In this document: piece after piece, positions 16,381 to 25,343 of the stretch
Position numbering within the stretch: position 1 is the first letter of the stretch
How the letters are laid out: every line of letters starts with the position of its first letter
Source: Korobacter sp036501185
GTDB taxonomy: Bacteria > Acidobacteriota > Terriglobia > Terriglobales > Acidobacteriaceae
Direction of reading: 5' to 3'
DNA length: 64,000 bases
Assembly: GCA_036501185.1 (NCBI GenBank)
Contig: DASYAU010000091.1
Location: 1-64,000, forward strand
The notes under the pieces: generated by a model
Told to the model about the DNA's origin: nothing
The model's database searches: none
Seen by the model: only the letters and a program-made list of their open reading frames with translations
Made by a program: the position numbers and the translations under genes

Positions 16381-17763
16381 GTGCTTCCACAATTGGCTGC
16401 TTACATCCGAACCCATGCGCTGTTTCGGCCGGGGGACCGCGTGGGCGTGGCGGTGTCGGGCGGCGCGGATAGTGTGGCGCTGCTGCGCGGGTTGCTGGAA
16501 TTGCGGGCGGAGTTGGGGATCGTGCTGCGGGTGGTGCATTTGCATCACGGGATCCGCGGGGCGGAGGCGGATGAAGACGAGCGGTTTGTCGTCGGCCTGG
16601 CGGAGCAGTTTGATTTGGCGGTCTCGGTGGAACGCGTGGATGTGCCGGCGCACGGGCAGCGGAAGAAGTTGAGTTTGGAAGCGTCGGCGCGCGAGCTGCG
16701 TTATGAGTTCTTTAAAAAGCTGCTGGAGACGAAGGTGTGCGAGAAGATTGCGACCGCACACACCTTGGACGACCAAGCAGAGACCGTGCTGCTGAGGGTA
16801 CTGCGGGGAACGGGGACGCGGGGGTTGGCGGCGATCCCGCCATTTCGGAATGCCTCGCCGGCACTGGTGGCGAGAATTGTGCGGCCCCTGCTGGGGACGC
16901 GGCGAGAAGAGATTGAATCTTATTTGCACGGGCTGGGGCAGACGTGGCGGGAAGATACCAGCAACCGGGATCCAAAGCACTTAAGAAACAGGGTGCGGCA
17001 TGAATTGTTACCGCTGCTGGAGCGGGAGTTCAATCCGGCGGTGCGCGAAGGGTTGGTGACCCTGGCGGAGATTGCGCGAGTGGAAGAGCAGTACTGGTCG
17101 CTACAAATGTCGGCGTTGCGCCCTCTGATCGCCGATCCGGAGCGGATTGAGCGTTCGACGTTTTTGGCGCTTCCGCTCGCATTGCGGAGGAGAATGCTGG
17201 TGCAACTGGCGGACCAGCTCGATATTCCGGTGAGCTTTGAGGACGTAGAGCTGATGTTGCACATTGCCGATACGCCGGGGGCGGAACACGGGTTCGAAGG
17301 TGGATGGGTGGTGCGGTCGTCGAGGCGAGTGCTGGAAGTGAGGAGGGCGGAGGAAACGGTTGCGAGCCAGGGATACGATTTGGCGTTCGAAGTTCCGTCG
17401 GAGGTGAAGGCTGGCGGGGTGTGTTTGAAGGCAATGTACTTACGGGTAGAAGAGGCCACGCGCTATAATTCGGCCACCCTGCTGGATCACGGGCAACTGG
17501 AGCTTCCGTTGCGGGTGCGCAACTGGCAGCCGGGAGACCGTTTTTGGCCAGTGGGAAGCAAGCGTGAGGAGAAGCTGAAGCGGCTTTTCCAGGAGCGTCG
17601 TATTCCGGCCGAGGCGAGGAGTTCGTGGCCGGTGGTGCTGAGCGGCGCGAGGATAGTCTGGGTGCGGGATTTCCCCGTCGCGCACGGATTCCAGGCGCTA
17701 AATTCTACCGCCGTACGGATTGAGGCTACGGACCTCGCCGGCGGCGAAACGAGGCAGGATTGA
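16381..17763 (+). CDS. tilS: tRNA(Ile)-lysidine synthetase
   Basis: 460 residues from the GTG at 16381, which directly opens the conserved start LPQLAAYIRTH; the frame stays open upstream but is repeat-derived there. The PP-loop ATP motif VAVSGGADSVALL lies at about residues 22-34, with LHHGIRGAEADEDE and ATAHTLDDQAETVLLR after it. TilS modifies C34 of tRNA-Ile(CAU) to lysidine. The C-terminal domain (LELPLRVRNWQPGDRFWPVGS...LKRLFQERRIP) is the TilS substrate-recognition part. It overlaps hpt by three bases; tilS-hpt-ftsH is a conserved bacterial order. Confidence 0.93.
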   Translation: MLPQLAAYIRTHALFRPGDRVGVAVSGGADSVALLRGLLELRAELGIVLRVVHLHHGIRGAEADEDERFVVGLAEQFDLAVSVERVDVPAHGQRKKLSLEASARELRYEFFKKLLETKVCEKIATAHTLDDQAETVLLRVLRGTGTRGLAAIPPFRNASPALVARIVRPLLGTRREEIESYLHGLGQTWREDTSNRDPKHLRNRVRHELLPLLEREFNPAVREGLVTLAEIARVEEQYWSLQMSALRPLIADPERIERSTFLALPLALRRRMLVQLADQLDIPVSFEDVELMLHIADTPGAEHGFEGGWVVRSSRRVLEVRRAEETVASQGYDLAFEVPSEVKAGGVCLKAMYLRVEEATRYNSATLLDHGQLELPLRVRNWQPGDRFWPVGSKREEKLKRLFQERRIPAEARSSWPVVLSGARIVWVRDFPVAHGFQALNSTAVRIEATDLAGGETRQD

Positions 17764-18323
17764 GCAGAGAAGAAGGACTTCCCGAGAAGTTAAAGGTGGT
17801 GGTTTCGGCCGAACAGATCCAGCACCGGGTTGGAGAGCTCGCCCGCCAAATTTCTCACGATTACGCCGGCAAACGCGTTTTTGTGGTCGGGGTCTTGGAA
17901 AACGCATTTGTTTTCATGGCGGATTTGATCCGGCAGGTGGAGCGGCCGACGGTTTGCCAGTTTGTGCTTTCGGATGTGCGGGACATTGAGCACGGGTTAG
18001 CTCCTTCGCGGGAGATTTTCTTTTACCCGGAGGTTGAAGTGGCGGGAGAACACGTTCTCCTGATCGAAGGCCTGGTGCAGTCGGGCCTGACGACCGATTT
18101 CCTGGTGACGAACCTGATGAAACGGGGAGCGGCTTCGATCAAGACGGCGGTGCTGCTGGACCGTCAGGGGGCGCGTAAGGTGTCGTTCCAGCCGGACTAC
18201 TGGGGATTTCAGATTGAGGCCGACTACGTTGTGGGGTATGGGTTGGGGGCACCGCATTTAGGCAGGAATTTACCTTATGTAGCGGCTACGGCGGTGCCAG
18301 CCCCGGTATCGAAACAGTCGTAG
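17760..18323 (+). CDS. hpt: Hypoxanthine phosphoribosyltransferase-like protein with altered active site
   Basis: 187 residues from a TTG start overlapping the tilS stop. Overall fold and order match HPRT: RVFVVGVLENAFVFMADLIRQV (39-60), HVLLIEGLVQSG (98-109), and ADYVVGYGLGAPHLGRNLPYV (154-174). However, key residues differ: the pyrophosphate loop LKGG is LENA (46-49), the PRPP motif EDI.DTG is EGLVQSG (103-109; two Asp lost, one being the catalytic base) and the purine-pocket GYGLD is GYGLG (159-163). It is therefore probably inactive as a transferase and may have a regulatory role. It sits in the conserved tilS-hpt-ftsH order. Confidence 0.8.
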   Translation: MSREEGLPEKLKVVVSAEQIQHRVGELARQISHDYAGKRVFVVGVLENAFVFMADLIRQVERPTVCQFVLSDVRDIEHGLAPSREIFFYPEVEVAGEHVLLIEGLVQSGLTTDFLVTNLMKRGAASIKTAVLLDRQGARKVSFQPDYWGFQIEADYVVGYGLGAPHLGRNLPYVAATAVPAPVSKQS

Positions 18324-18351
18324 TACCAACAGTTTTCCCAAAAGCGGCAGA

Positions 18352-18383
18352 ATTTCAGCGGTACAATTACGTTGGGCTGAAAT
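18352..18383 (+). other. 8-bp inverted repeat after hpt
   Basis: ATTTCAGC (18352-18359) and GCTGAAAT (18376-18383) form a perfect stem with a 16-base loop. No T run follows, so it is a possible operator or leader hairpin between hpt and ftsH rather than a clear terminator. Confidence 0.4.
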
Positions 18384-18423
18384 CAATTTAAATCCCATGT
18401 CGCGGGGTCGCCATCTAAGTGGT

Positions 18424-18489
18424 AGCGGCACAGGGATGAACCTGATTTACCGCTCGTGAGCGTTTTCTCTCCCTTTTACGAGGGATTTT
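18424..18489 (+). promoter_or_regulatory. Structured ftsH leader with possible alternative hairpins
   Basis: AGCGG (18424-18428) can pair with CCGCT (18450-18454) around an inner CAGG/CCTG stem. The same CGCT can instead pair with AGCG (18459-18462), a short hairpin followed by TTTT. A second hairpin TCCC/GGGA (18470-18485) is also followed by TTTT. This is compatible with attenuation in the ftsH leader, but stems are short and no ligand is suggested. Confidence 0.35.
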
Positions 18490-18530
18490 CCGTCTAAGCA
18501 GAGAGGAAGCGGCAAAGAGGAGCATCATTC

Positions 18531-20450
<1,920 letters not shown>

Positions 20451-20470
20451 GAACGTGAGTCTTCAAAATA

Positions 20471-20495
20471 CCCCGTCCGAAAGGGCGGGGTTTTT
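20471..20495 (+). terminator. Intrinsic terminator of ftsH
   Basis: CCCCGTCC-GAAA-GGGCGGGG (20471-20490) followed directly by TTTTT. It ends the tilS-hpt-ftsH transcription unit and separates it from the reverse transcriptase locus. Confidence 0.92.
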
Positions 20496-20506
20496 ACTTG
20501 GTCCCC

Positions 20507-20705
20507 GAAAGCGGAGCGCCGACAAGATGCGCGTCGCGCCTGCTATGATCCCACGGCGGAGCGCGCCAAGCCGGCCACAAGCCTCTCCGGGGACACCCCG
20601 GGGCATTGCGTAGAGCTGTAGATGCGTCGCGTGATCTACCCTACGCTGAAAAGCGCGTAGATCAGATCACTCCAGGTCAGACTCGTTGGTGCGCTTCGCT
20701 TTTCC
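20507..20705 (+). ncRNA. Candidate retron msr-msd region
   Basis: The region between the ftsH terminator and the RT start is bounded by an imperfect inverted repeat. GAAA-GCGGAGCGC (20507-20519) pairs with GCGCTTCGC-T-TTTC (20691-20704), with one G-U pair and one bulge, as a1/a2 repeats do in retrons. Inside are strong hairpins: CCGGGG-ACA-CCCCGG (20587-20601) and an 8-bp stem TGATCTAC/GTAGATCA (20632-20664) holding an inner CGCT-GAAA-AGCG tetraloop hairpin. In known retrons the ncRNA lies directly upstream of the RT. No branching-guanosine motif was confidently placed, and the GC-rich context raises the chance of fortuitous pairing. Confidence 0.45.
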
Positions 20706-22006
20706 ATGAAATCCCGCGTTTTTCTCAATGCGCTGGCGCACGCGTTTCTCAGTGGGGAAGTTACGGAGAACGCGATCCGGGAGCGCGCCAGGCAGTTGCT
20801 TGGGCGGGAGTGGCCCTGGCTGCGGCCGGTGATTCGGCGGTACGTGCAAAAGCTTAGCGTGGATCGAAGTTTTCCGCGACGGCGAGATGTTGCTGAGTTC
20901 ATCGCCGCTTCGCGCTTCTTTCAATTTGCATGGAGCAAGTTCCGCGGAGAGCTCGCGGTTGGGTTGTGGATTGTGCCTGCGGGGCCGATTGTGCCGCGCT
21001 GGGGTCTGCCGCCGTTGCGAACCCACATGATCTCTGCCGGTGGCTGGGACTGGACTTCGCGCAACTCCAGTGGTTTGCGGATCGCAAGCACCTTAATGCG
21101 AAAACGGCGAATACGAAGTTTGAGCACCACACCTACCGCGTGCTAGCGAAACCGCGCGGTGGGTGGCGGCTGATTGAAGCTCCGAAGCGGACCTTGAAGG
21201 AGCTGCAGCGGCGAATTTTGAGCGAGCTGCTGGAGAAGATTCCGGCGCATCCGGCAGCACATGGGTTCGTGGCGGGGCGTTCAATCCAAACATTTGTGGC
21301 GCCGCACACGAACAAGGCCGCGGTGCTGCGCATTGATCTGCAGGATTTTTTCCCGAGCATAAGGGCGGCGCGGGTGTCGGCCACCTTTCGAACGTGCGGG
21401 TATCCGGAGCGGGTTGCGGACTTTCTCGCTGGATTGTGCACGAACGCGGTGCCGCGGCGGGTGTGGGGCGAGGTGCATGCGGCCGCGCGGTTTGAACTGC
21501 ACGAGACTTACGGCGCGACCCATTTACCGCAGGGGGCACCCACTTCGCCAGCCTTGGCGAACCTCGTCGCGTATCGACTGGATTGCCGACTGGCGGCACT
21601 GGCGAAAAAAGCCGGCGCAGCGTACACGCGCTATGCCGACGATTTGGCGTTTTCGGGAAACGAAGAGTTTGCGCGGCGGGCGAGGCGGTTCGCGCTGCAT
21701 GTTGCGGCGATTGCGATGGAGGAGGGATTTGAGGTGAACCATCGCAAGACGCGGATCATGCGTCGGGGAAGGAGACAACACCTTGCGGGAGTGACGGTGA
21801 ATGCGCATGCGAACCTGCAGCGCCCGGAGTTCGACGTGCTCAAAGCGATCCTGGCGAACTGCGGGCGGCACGGAGCGGAATCGCAGAACCGCGATCGACA
21901 TCCAGCATTTCGTGAGCATCTCAGCGGGCGCGTTGGATTTGTGGAGAGCCTCAATCCGGCAAAGGGTGCGCGTTTGCGCCGAATGTTCGAGAAAATCAGC
22001 TGGTAA
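20706..22006 (+). pseudogene. Retron-type reverse transcriptase split by a -1 frameshift
   Basis: An N-terminal part (20706-21023, from MKSRVFLNALAHAF) and a C-terminal part in another frame (through 22006) join naturally at a C run, 21022-21024: WGLPPLRT / PHDLCRWLGLDF reads through if one C is added. The rejoined protein is about 433 residues. RT motifs: WRLIEAPK, AAHGFVAGRSI, VLRIDLQDFFPSI, LPQGAPTSPALAN, YTRYADDLAFSG (catalytic YADD at about 21632), GFEVNHRKTR and the retron-like HLAGVTVN. The extra N-terminal domain and motif set resemble RTs of myxobacterial retrons. Either a recent mutation, a sequencing error or a recoding site. No accessory effector gene adjoins it. Confidence 0.8.
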
Positions 22007-22510
22007 GTGGTGGCACTTACCAGGGACAACTCCGGCCAGACACCCACTCGCTAAAGCGGTTCCTCATCACAAAAACTCGTGCTCTCCATCACATCTTTTC
22101 TTGCCCTCCCCGAGATACTCTGCGACCGTGGGGCACTGCCTCCATTTGCATCTCGCTCTTTGAAAATGCGCCGCGGTCAGCCTGCGCGATCCTTTACCCC
22201 GCTAGAGCCGCCTTTTGTTGTCCAAAACGCAGCCGCGACCCGCGGCGAGCACCGACTCCGTGCTTGGCGCGGTCGGGGAGCGAAGGACCTGACTTAGATC
22301 CCAGGCACAAGCTAACCCTTTATTTTTCAATATTTTGTTGTAACTTGTCTGAAATCTTATGGTTACGGGAAAAACGTTGCTAACCCGATGAAAACACAGG
22401 GTAGGGGGGGGAGGGGGGAGGGGTGGCAACATGAATAACAGTTCGACCTCCGTAGGAACGCCTGGAGAGCCTCACCGTTGGATTCTGCGGGCTGGTGGTA
22501 CCGTGTCTGT
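22007..22510. other. 504-base gap after the reverse transcriptase
   Basis: No gene is supported. The part from about 22300 is AT-richer than its surroundings (TTTATTTTTCAATATTTTG) and could hold a promoter for the gene at 22511. It is followed by a run of G tracts. Confidence 0.5.
22399..22426 (+). other. G-tract cluster with G-quadruplex potential
   Basis: Four runs of three or more G (GGG-TA-GGGGGGGG-A-GGGGGG-A-GGGG) within 25 bases, ending TGG. This meets the usual sequence rule for an intramolecular G-quadruplex. It lies 85 bases before the ATG of the secreted protein at 22511. Confidence 0.6.
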
Positions 22511-23053
22511 ATGCGGCTTTTAGCGGGTTTAATGCTCTTTTCGGGCCTGATTTACGCGCAAAATGCCCCTCCGGCGAGTCCGAAACCGCACTATTGCAAC
22601 GAAACCTACGGGTTCTGCGTGGATTATCCCGCTTCGTGGAAGCTGCTCGGAGAGGTTTATGAGGGACACGGGGCGGCGATTGCGCCCGTGCAAAAGGGTA
22701 ACGAGGCGAGGTGGGACTCAGTGACGGTCGCGGCCGTCGAGATTCCGGCGCAAGAAGGGAAAGACCCGGCGACGGTGGAAGACCTGGTGACATCGCTGAT
22801 TGGAAAGATGGCGGCGCAGACGCCGAATATGCAGACCGTGCGGCGGAGCGAGGAGACATTGGCGCATCATCCGGCGCAACTGGTGCAGGTGCGGTATGAC
22901 GAGAACAACGAGCGCTGGGGCGAGACCATCGTGGCGATGGATGGCGGAAACGACATTTTCTACACCGTGGTGTTCAAGTGCCGGGTGCTCGATGAAGCGA
23001 AGTACCAGGCGGCGGTCGAGGGCCTGCTGAAGAGTTTCCGCCTGACACAATAG
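22511..23053 (+). CDS. Secreted protein with PsbP/DUF1795-like pattern, function unknown
   Basis: 180 residues starting at the ATG that opens the signal peptide MRLLAGLMLFSGLIYAQ. The mature part has CNETYGFCVDYPASWKLLGEVYEGHGAAI...DSVTVAAVE and ends DIFYTVVFKCRVLDEAKYQAAVEGLLKSFRLT. This fits the F.v.yP..W......n.....v......f...l...l.SF plan of PsbP-like/DUF1795 proteins, although I cannot confirm the family. Two Cys near residue 28 and 35 could form a disulfide after export. Confidence 0.7.
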   Translation: MRLLAGLMLFSGLIYAQNAPPASPKPHYCNETYGFCVDYPASWKLLGEVYEGHGAAIAPVQKGNEARWDSVTVAAVEIPAQEGKDPATVEDLVTSLIGKMAAQTPNMQTVRRSEETLAHHPAQLVQVRYDENNERWGETIVAMDGGNDIFYTVVFKCRVLDEAKYQAAVEGLLKSFRLTQ

Positions 23054-23096
23054 CGCTACATCCGAGTTGCTGGCGCCAGGCATCCCACCCTGGGTG

Positions 23097-23942
23097 ATGA
23101 ACGTAAAAGTACGACTGTTGTTGCTATCCCTTCTCCTTTTCACATGCAGCGCATTTGCACAGGACGTGCGGATCGCGCATCTTTCCGACCTGCATATCGG
23201 CCTGGCACGAGCTCCACAAGCAGCCGACAACCTGAAGCGCGCGGTGGATTTGATCAACCAGCGCGGCGTCGACGCTGTCGTCGTAAGCGGCGATATCGGG
23301 GAGAAGCAGAGCGATTGGGAGATCGCGCGCAGCATCCTGAAGCACTGCAAAGCGCCTGTGTATTACGTGCCCGGAAACCACGACATCCACTCCAACGACT
23401 TCGATCGCTATCGCCATGTCTTTGGTGACGACTGGTACAAAGTGCAGGTGAAGTACGTCACCATCTACGGGCTGGACTCGGAAGTGTTCGGCAATTACGA
23501 CAGCTACTCCGACGCAAAGGTTGCGCTGCCTCCATCGAGTGACGAAGCGCAGCAGAACCGCGCGCGGATGCTGCAGTGGATGGAAGAAGCGGGAGAACAG
23601 AAGGGCGACCATGATCATGATCGCGACGATCATCGGGTGGCGATCGGGGTGCAGCATGTCCCGATTGCGCGGGACGGGCATATGCCTCCGGATGGGCGGC
23701 CGTATTGGTTTATCCCCGAGCAGGACCGGAAGCGCGAGACGGAGCTGCTGAAGCGGCTGGGCATTCGCAACATGCTGTGCGGGCACTGGCACCACCGCGA
23801 TGAGTTCAATTACGAAGGGATCACGTGGCACGTGGGGTCGGCGACGAGCTGGCTGACGTTTGGCGGGGAATTGGGATTCGATATCGATACGATCTCGCCG
23901 AATGGGGATTTCAAGAGCGAGTTCGTGTCGCTGGGGAAATGA
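23097..23942 (+). CDS. Secreted metallophosphoesterase (calcineurin-like)
   Basis: 281 residues from the ATG at 23097, which opens a signal peptide (MNVKVRLLLLSLLLFTCSAFAQ). The family motifs are all present: IAHLSDLHIG, VVSGDIGE, YVPGNHDIHS, and GHWHHRDEFNYEG with terminal WHVGSATSW. These supply the Asp/His/Asn ligands of a dinuclear metal centre. The substrate may be a phosphoester or nucleotide in the periplasm; an acidic/His stretch (KGDHDHDRDDH) sits before the fourth motif. Confidence 0.88.
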   Translation: MNVKVRLLLLSLLLFTCSAFAQDVRIAHLSDLHIGLARAPQAADNLKRAVDLINQRGVDAVVVSGDIGEKQSDWEIARSILKHCKAPVYYVPGNHDIHSNDFDRYRHVFGDDWYKVQVKYVTIYGLDSEVFGNYDSYSDAKVALPPSSDEAQQNRARMLQWMEEAGEQKGDHDHDRDDHRVAIGVQHVPIARDGHMPPDGRPYWFIPEQDRKRETELLKRLGIRNMLCGHWHHRDEFNYEGITWHVGSATSWLTFGGELGFDIDTISPNGDFKSEFVSLGK

Positions 23943-23944
23943 TT

Positions 23945-23975
23945 AACCACAGAGGGCACGGAGGGATCGCGGAGG
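23945..23975. repeat. Family D repeat, copy 3
   Basis: AACCACAGAGGGCACGGAGG and a following GATCGCGGAGG, close to the copy at 7868. It lies directly after the phosphoesterase stop. Confidence 0.5.
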
Positions 23976-24096
23976 ATTTTGGATTTTCTGGAGTGCTGTG
24001 GTGACAGCCGGATTGGTGGAGCTCGGACATTCCCGATAAATACTGAGACCCTTCGGGACCTCTGTGGTGGGCGGATTTGCGCGGTACACTGGTCGC

Positions 24097-24963
24097 ATGC
24101 GCGTGGTGCGGACGATTGCGGAGATGCAGGCGATTTGCAGGAACCTGCACCGGGAAGATAAGAGCATCGGGTTAGTACCGACGATGGGGGCGCTGCACGC
24201 GGGACATATCTCGCTGGTGCGCGCGGCGCGGCACCAGAACGATGCGGTGGTGGCTTCGATTTTCGTAAATCCCTTACAGTTTGGACCGAACGAAGACCTT
24301 GCGAAGTATCCGCGGAGCTTTGAGCAGGACTGCGCGCAACTCGACCACGAGGGCGTGGACTTTGTATTTGCGCCGACAGTGGAGGAGATGTATCCGGAGG
24401 GCGCGGCGACGTTCGTTCATGTCGAGGGTTTGAGTAAGAAGCTCGATGGAGGATCGCGGCCGGGACATTTCCGAGGCGTGAGTACAGTGGTTGCGAAACT
24501 GTTCCACATTGTTCCGGCGGACCACGCGTACTTCGGGCAGAAGGATGCGGCGCAGGTTTCGGTGCTGCGGAAGATGGTGAAGGACCAGAATTTCGACATC
24601 GAGCTTGTGGTGTGCCCAATCGTGCGCGAGAAAGACGGGCTGGCGATGAGCTCCCGTAATGCGTATCTCACTCCGGAGCAAAGGAAGAAAGCGCTGGTAC
24701 TGCATCGGGCGCTGCTGCGGGTGCAGATGCTGGCGGACACGGGCGAGACGGACGCAGCGAAACTGCTGGAAGCGGGAAAACAGGTTGTGGCTGAAGAGGC
24801 GGGGGCGCGGCTGGATTATTTTGAGATTGTGAACGCGGAGACGCTCGATCCAGTTGCGGACATCAATAAGGGGGCGCTCGTGGCGGTGGCCGCATACGTG
24901 GGGACGACGCGGCTGATCGACAATGTTGTGCTGCATGGGGCGGGGCAGTCGCGGGTCCCATAG
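24097..24963 (+). CDS. panC: Pantothenate synthetase
   Basis: 288 residues from the ATG at 24097. PanC joins pantoate and beta-alanine with ATP to make pantothenate, the precursor of coenzyme A. Motifs: VPTMGALHAGH (HIGH-like ATP site, about 28-38), SIFVNPLQFGPNEDL, FRGVSTVVAKLF, YFGQKDAAQ and LAMSSRNAYL. Length and order are standard. No panB or panD adjoins it. Confidence 0.96.
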   Translation: MRVVRTIAEMQAICRNLHREDKSIGLVPTMGALHAGHISLVRAARHQNDAVVASIFVNPLQFGPNEDLAKYPRSFEQDCAQLDHEGVDFVFAPTVEEMYPEGAATFVHVEGLSKKLDGGSRPGHFRGVSTVVAKLFHIVPADHAYFGQKDAAQVSVLRKMVKDQNFDIELVVCPIVREKDGLAMSSRNAYLTPEQRKKALVLHRALLRVQMLADTGETDAAKLLEAGKQVVAEEAGARLDYFEIVNAETLDPVADINKGALVAVAAYVGTTRLIDNVVLHGAGQSRVP

Positions 24964-24993
24964 CGTGCGGGCGAGGCTGGCGCCTCGCCGCCA

Positions 24994-25086
24994 GAGGCGT
25001 GCCGCCCCTGAAGGGGCTTCATTTTTTGGCCGACTTACACGACGCTAGCGCGTCATGCTTTAAATCCTAGTCGGCCTGCGGCCTCG
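24994..25086 (+). repeat. Family B repeat, copy 1
   Basis: GCGTGCC-GCCCCT-GAA-GGGGC-TTCAT (24998-25022), then GACGCTAGCGCGTC (25041-25054, palindromic) followed by ATGCTTTAAA, then CGGCCTGCGGCCT. The same modules in the same order occur at 28088-28188, and the last two modules at 25138. Confidence 0.7.
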
Positions 25087-25137
25087 CGGTCTGGGATGTT
25101 CCGGTGCCGTGCTTAATCCGGCATGGATTGGCTGATC

Positions 25138-25184
25138 GACGCTAGCGCGTCGTGCTTTAAACCCGAGCCGGCCTGCGGCCTTGC
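25138..25184 (+). repeat. Family B repeat, partial copy 2
   Basis: GACGCTAGCGCGTCGTGCTTTAAA (described here in modules: palindrome at 25138-25151, then GTGCTTTAAA), followed by CGGCCTGCGGCCTTGC. It lacks the first GCCCC hairpin module. About 50 bases after copy 1. Confidence 0.65.
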
Positions 25185-25343
25185 AATGTGCGACGCGAAA
25201 TACAGAGGGTGGGTCCTGCGCGGAGTGGAAGATCTTCTCGAAAAATCCGCCCAATCGCAGCGAACCCGCTGCTCGATAAGGACGGGACACCAAACAAATG
25301 CGGCTTTCGTTTGTCGCGTGGCATGTCATAATGCGCGGCACTC

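Noticed and set aside
20930..21020. ATG at 20930 as true start of the reverse transcriptase
   Set aside because: The first 30 codons in this frame lack similarity to RT N-termini, whereas the other frame matches up to 21023 and joins exactly at a C run. The frameshift model explains both parts.
24994..25184. Repeats near 25 kb as a CRISPR array
   Set aside because: Only one full and one partial unit, palindromic modules, no regular spacer length and no cas genes.
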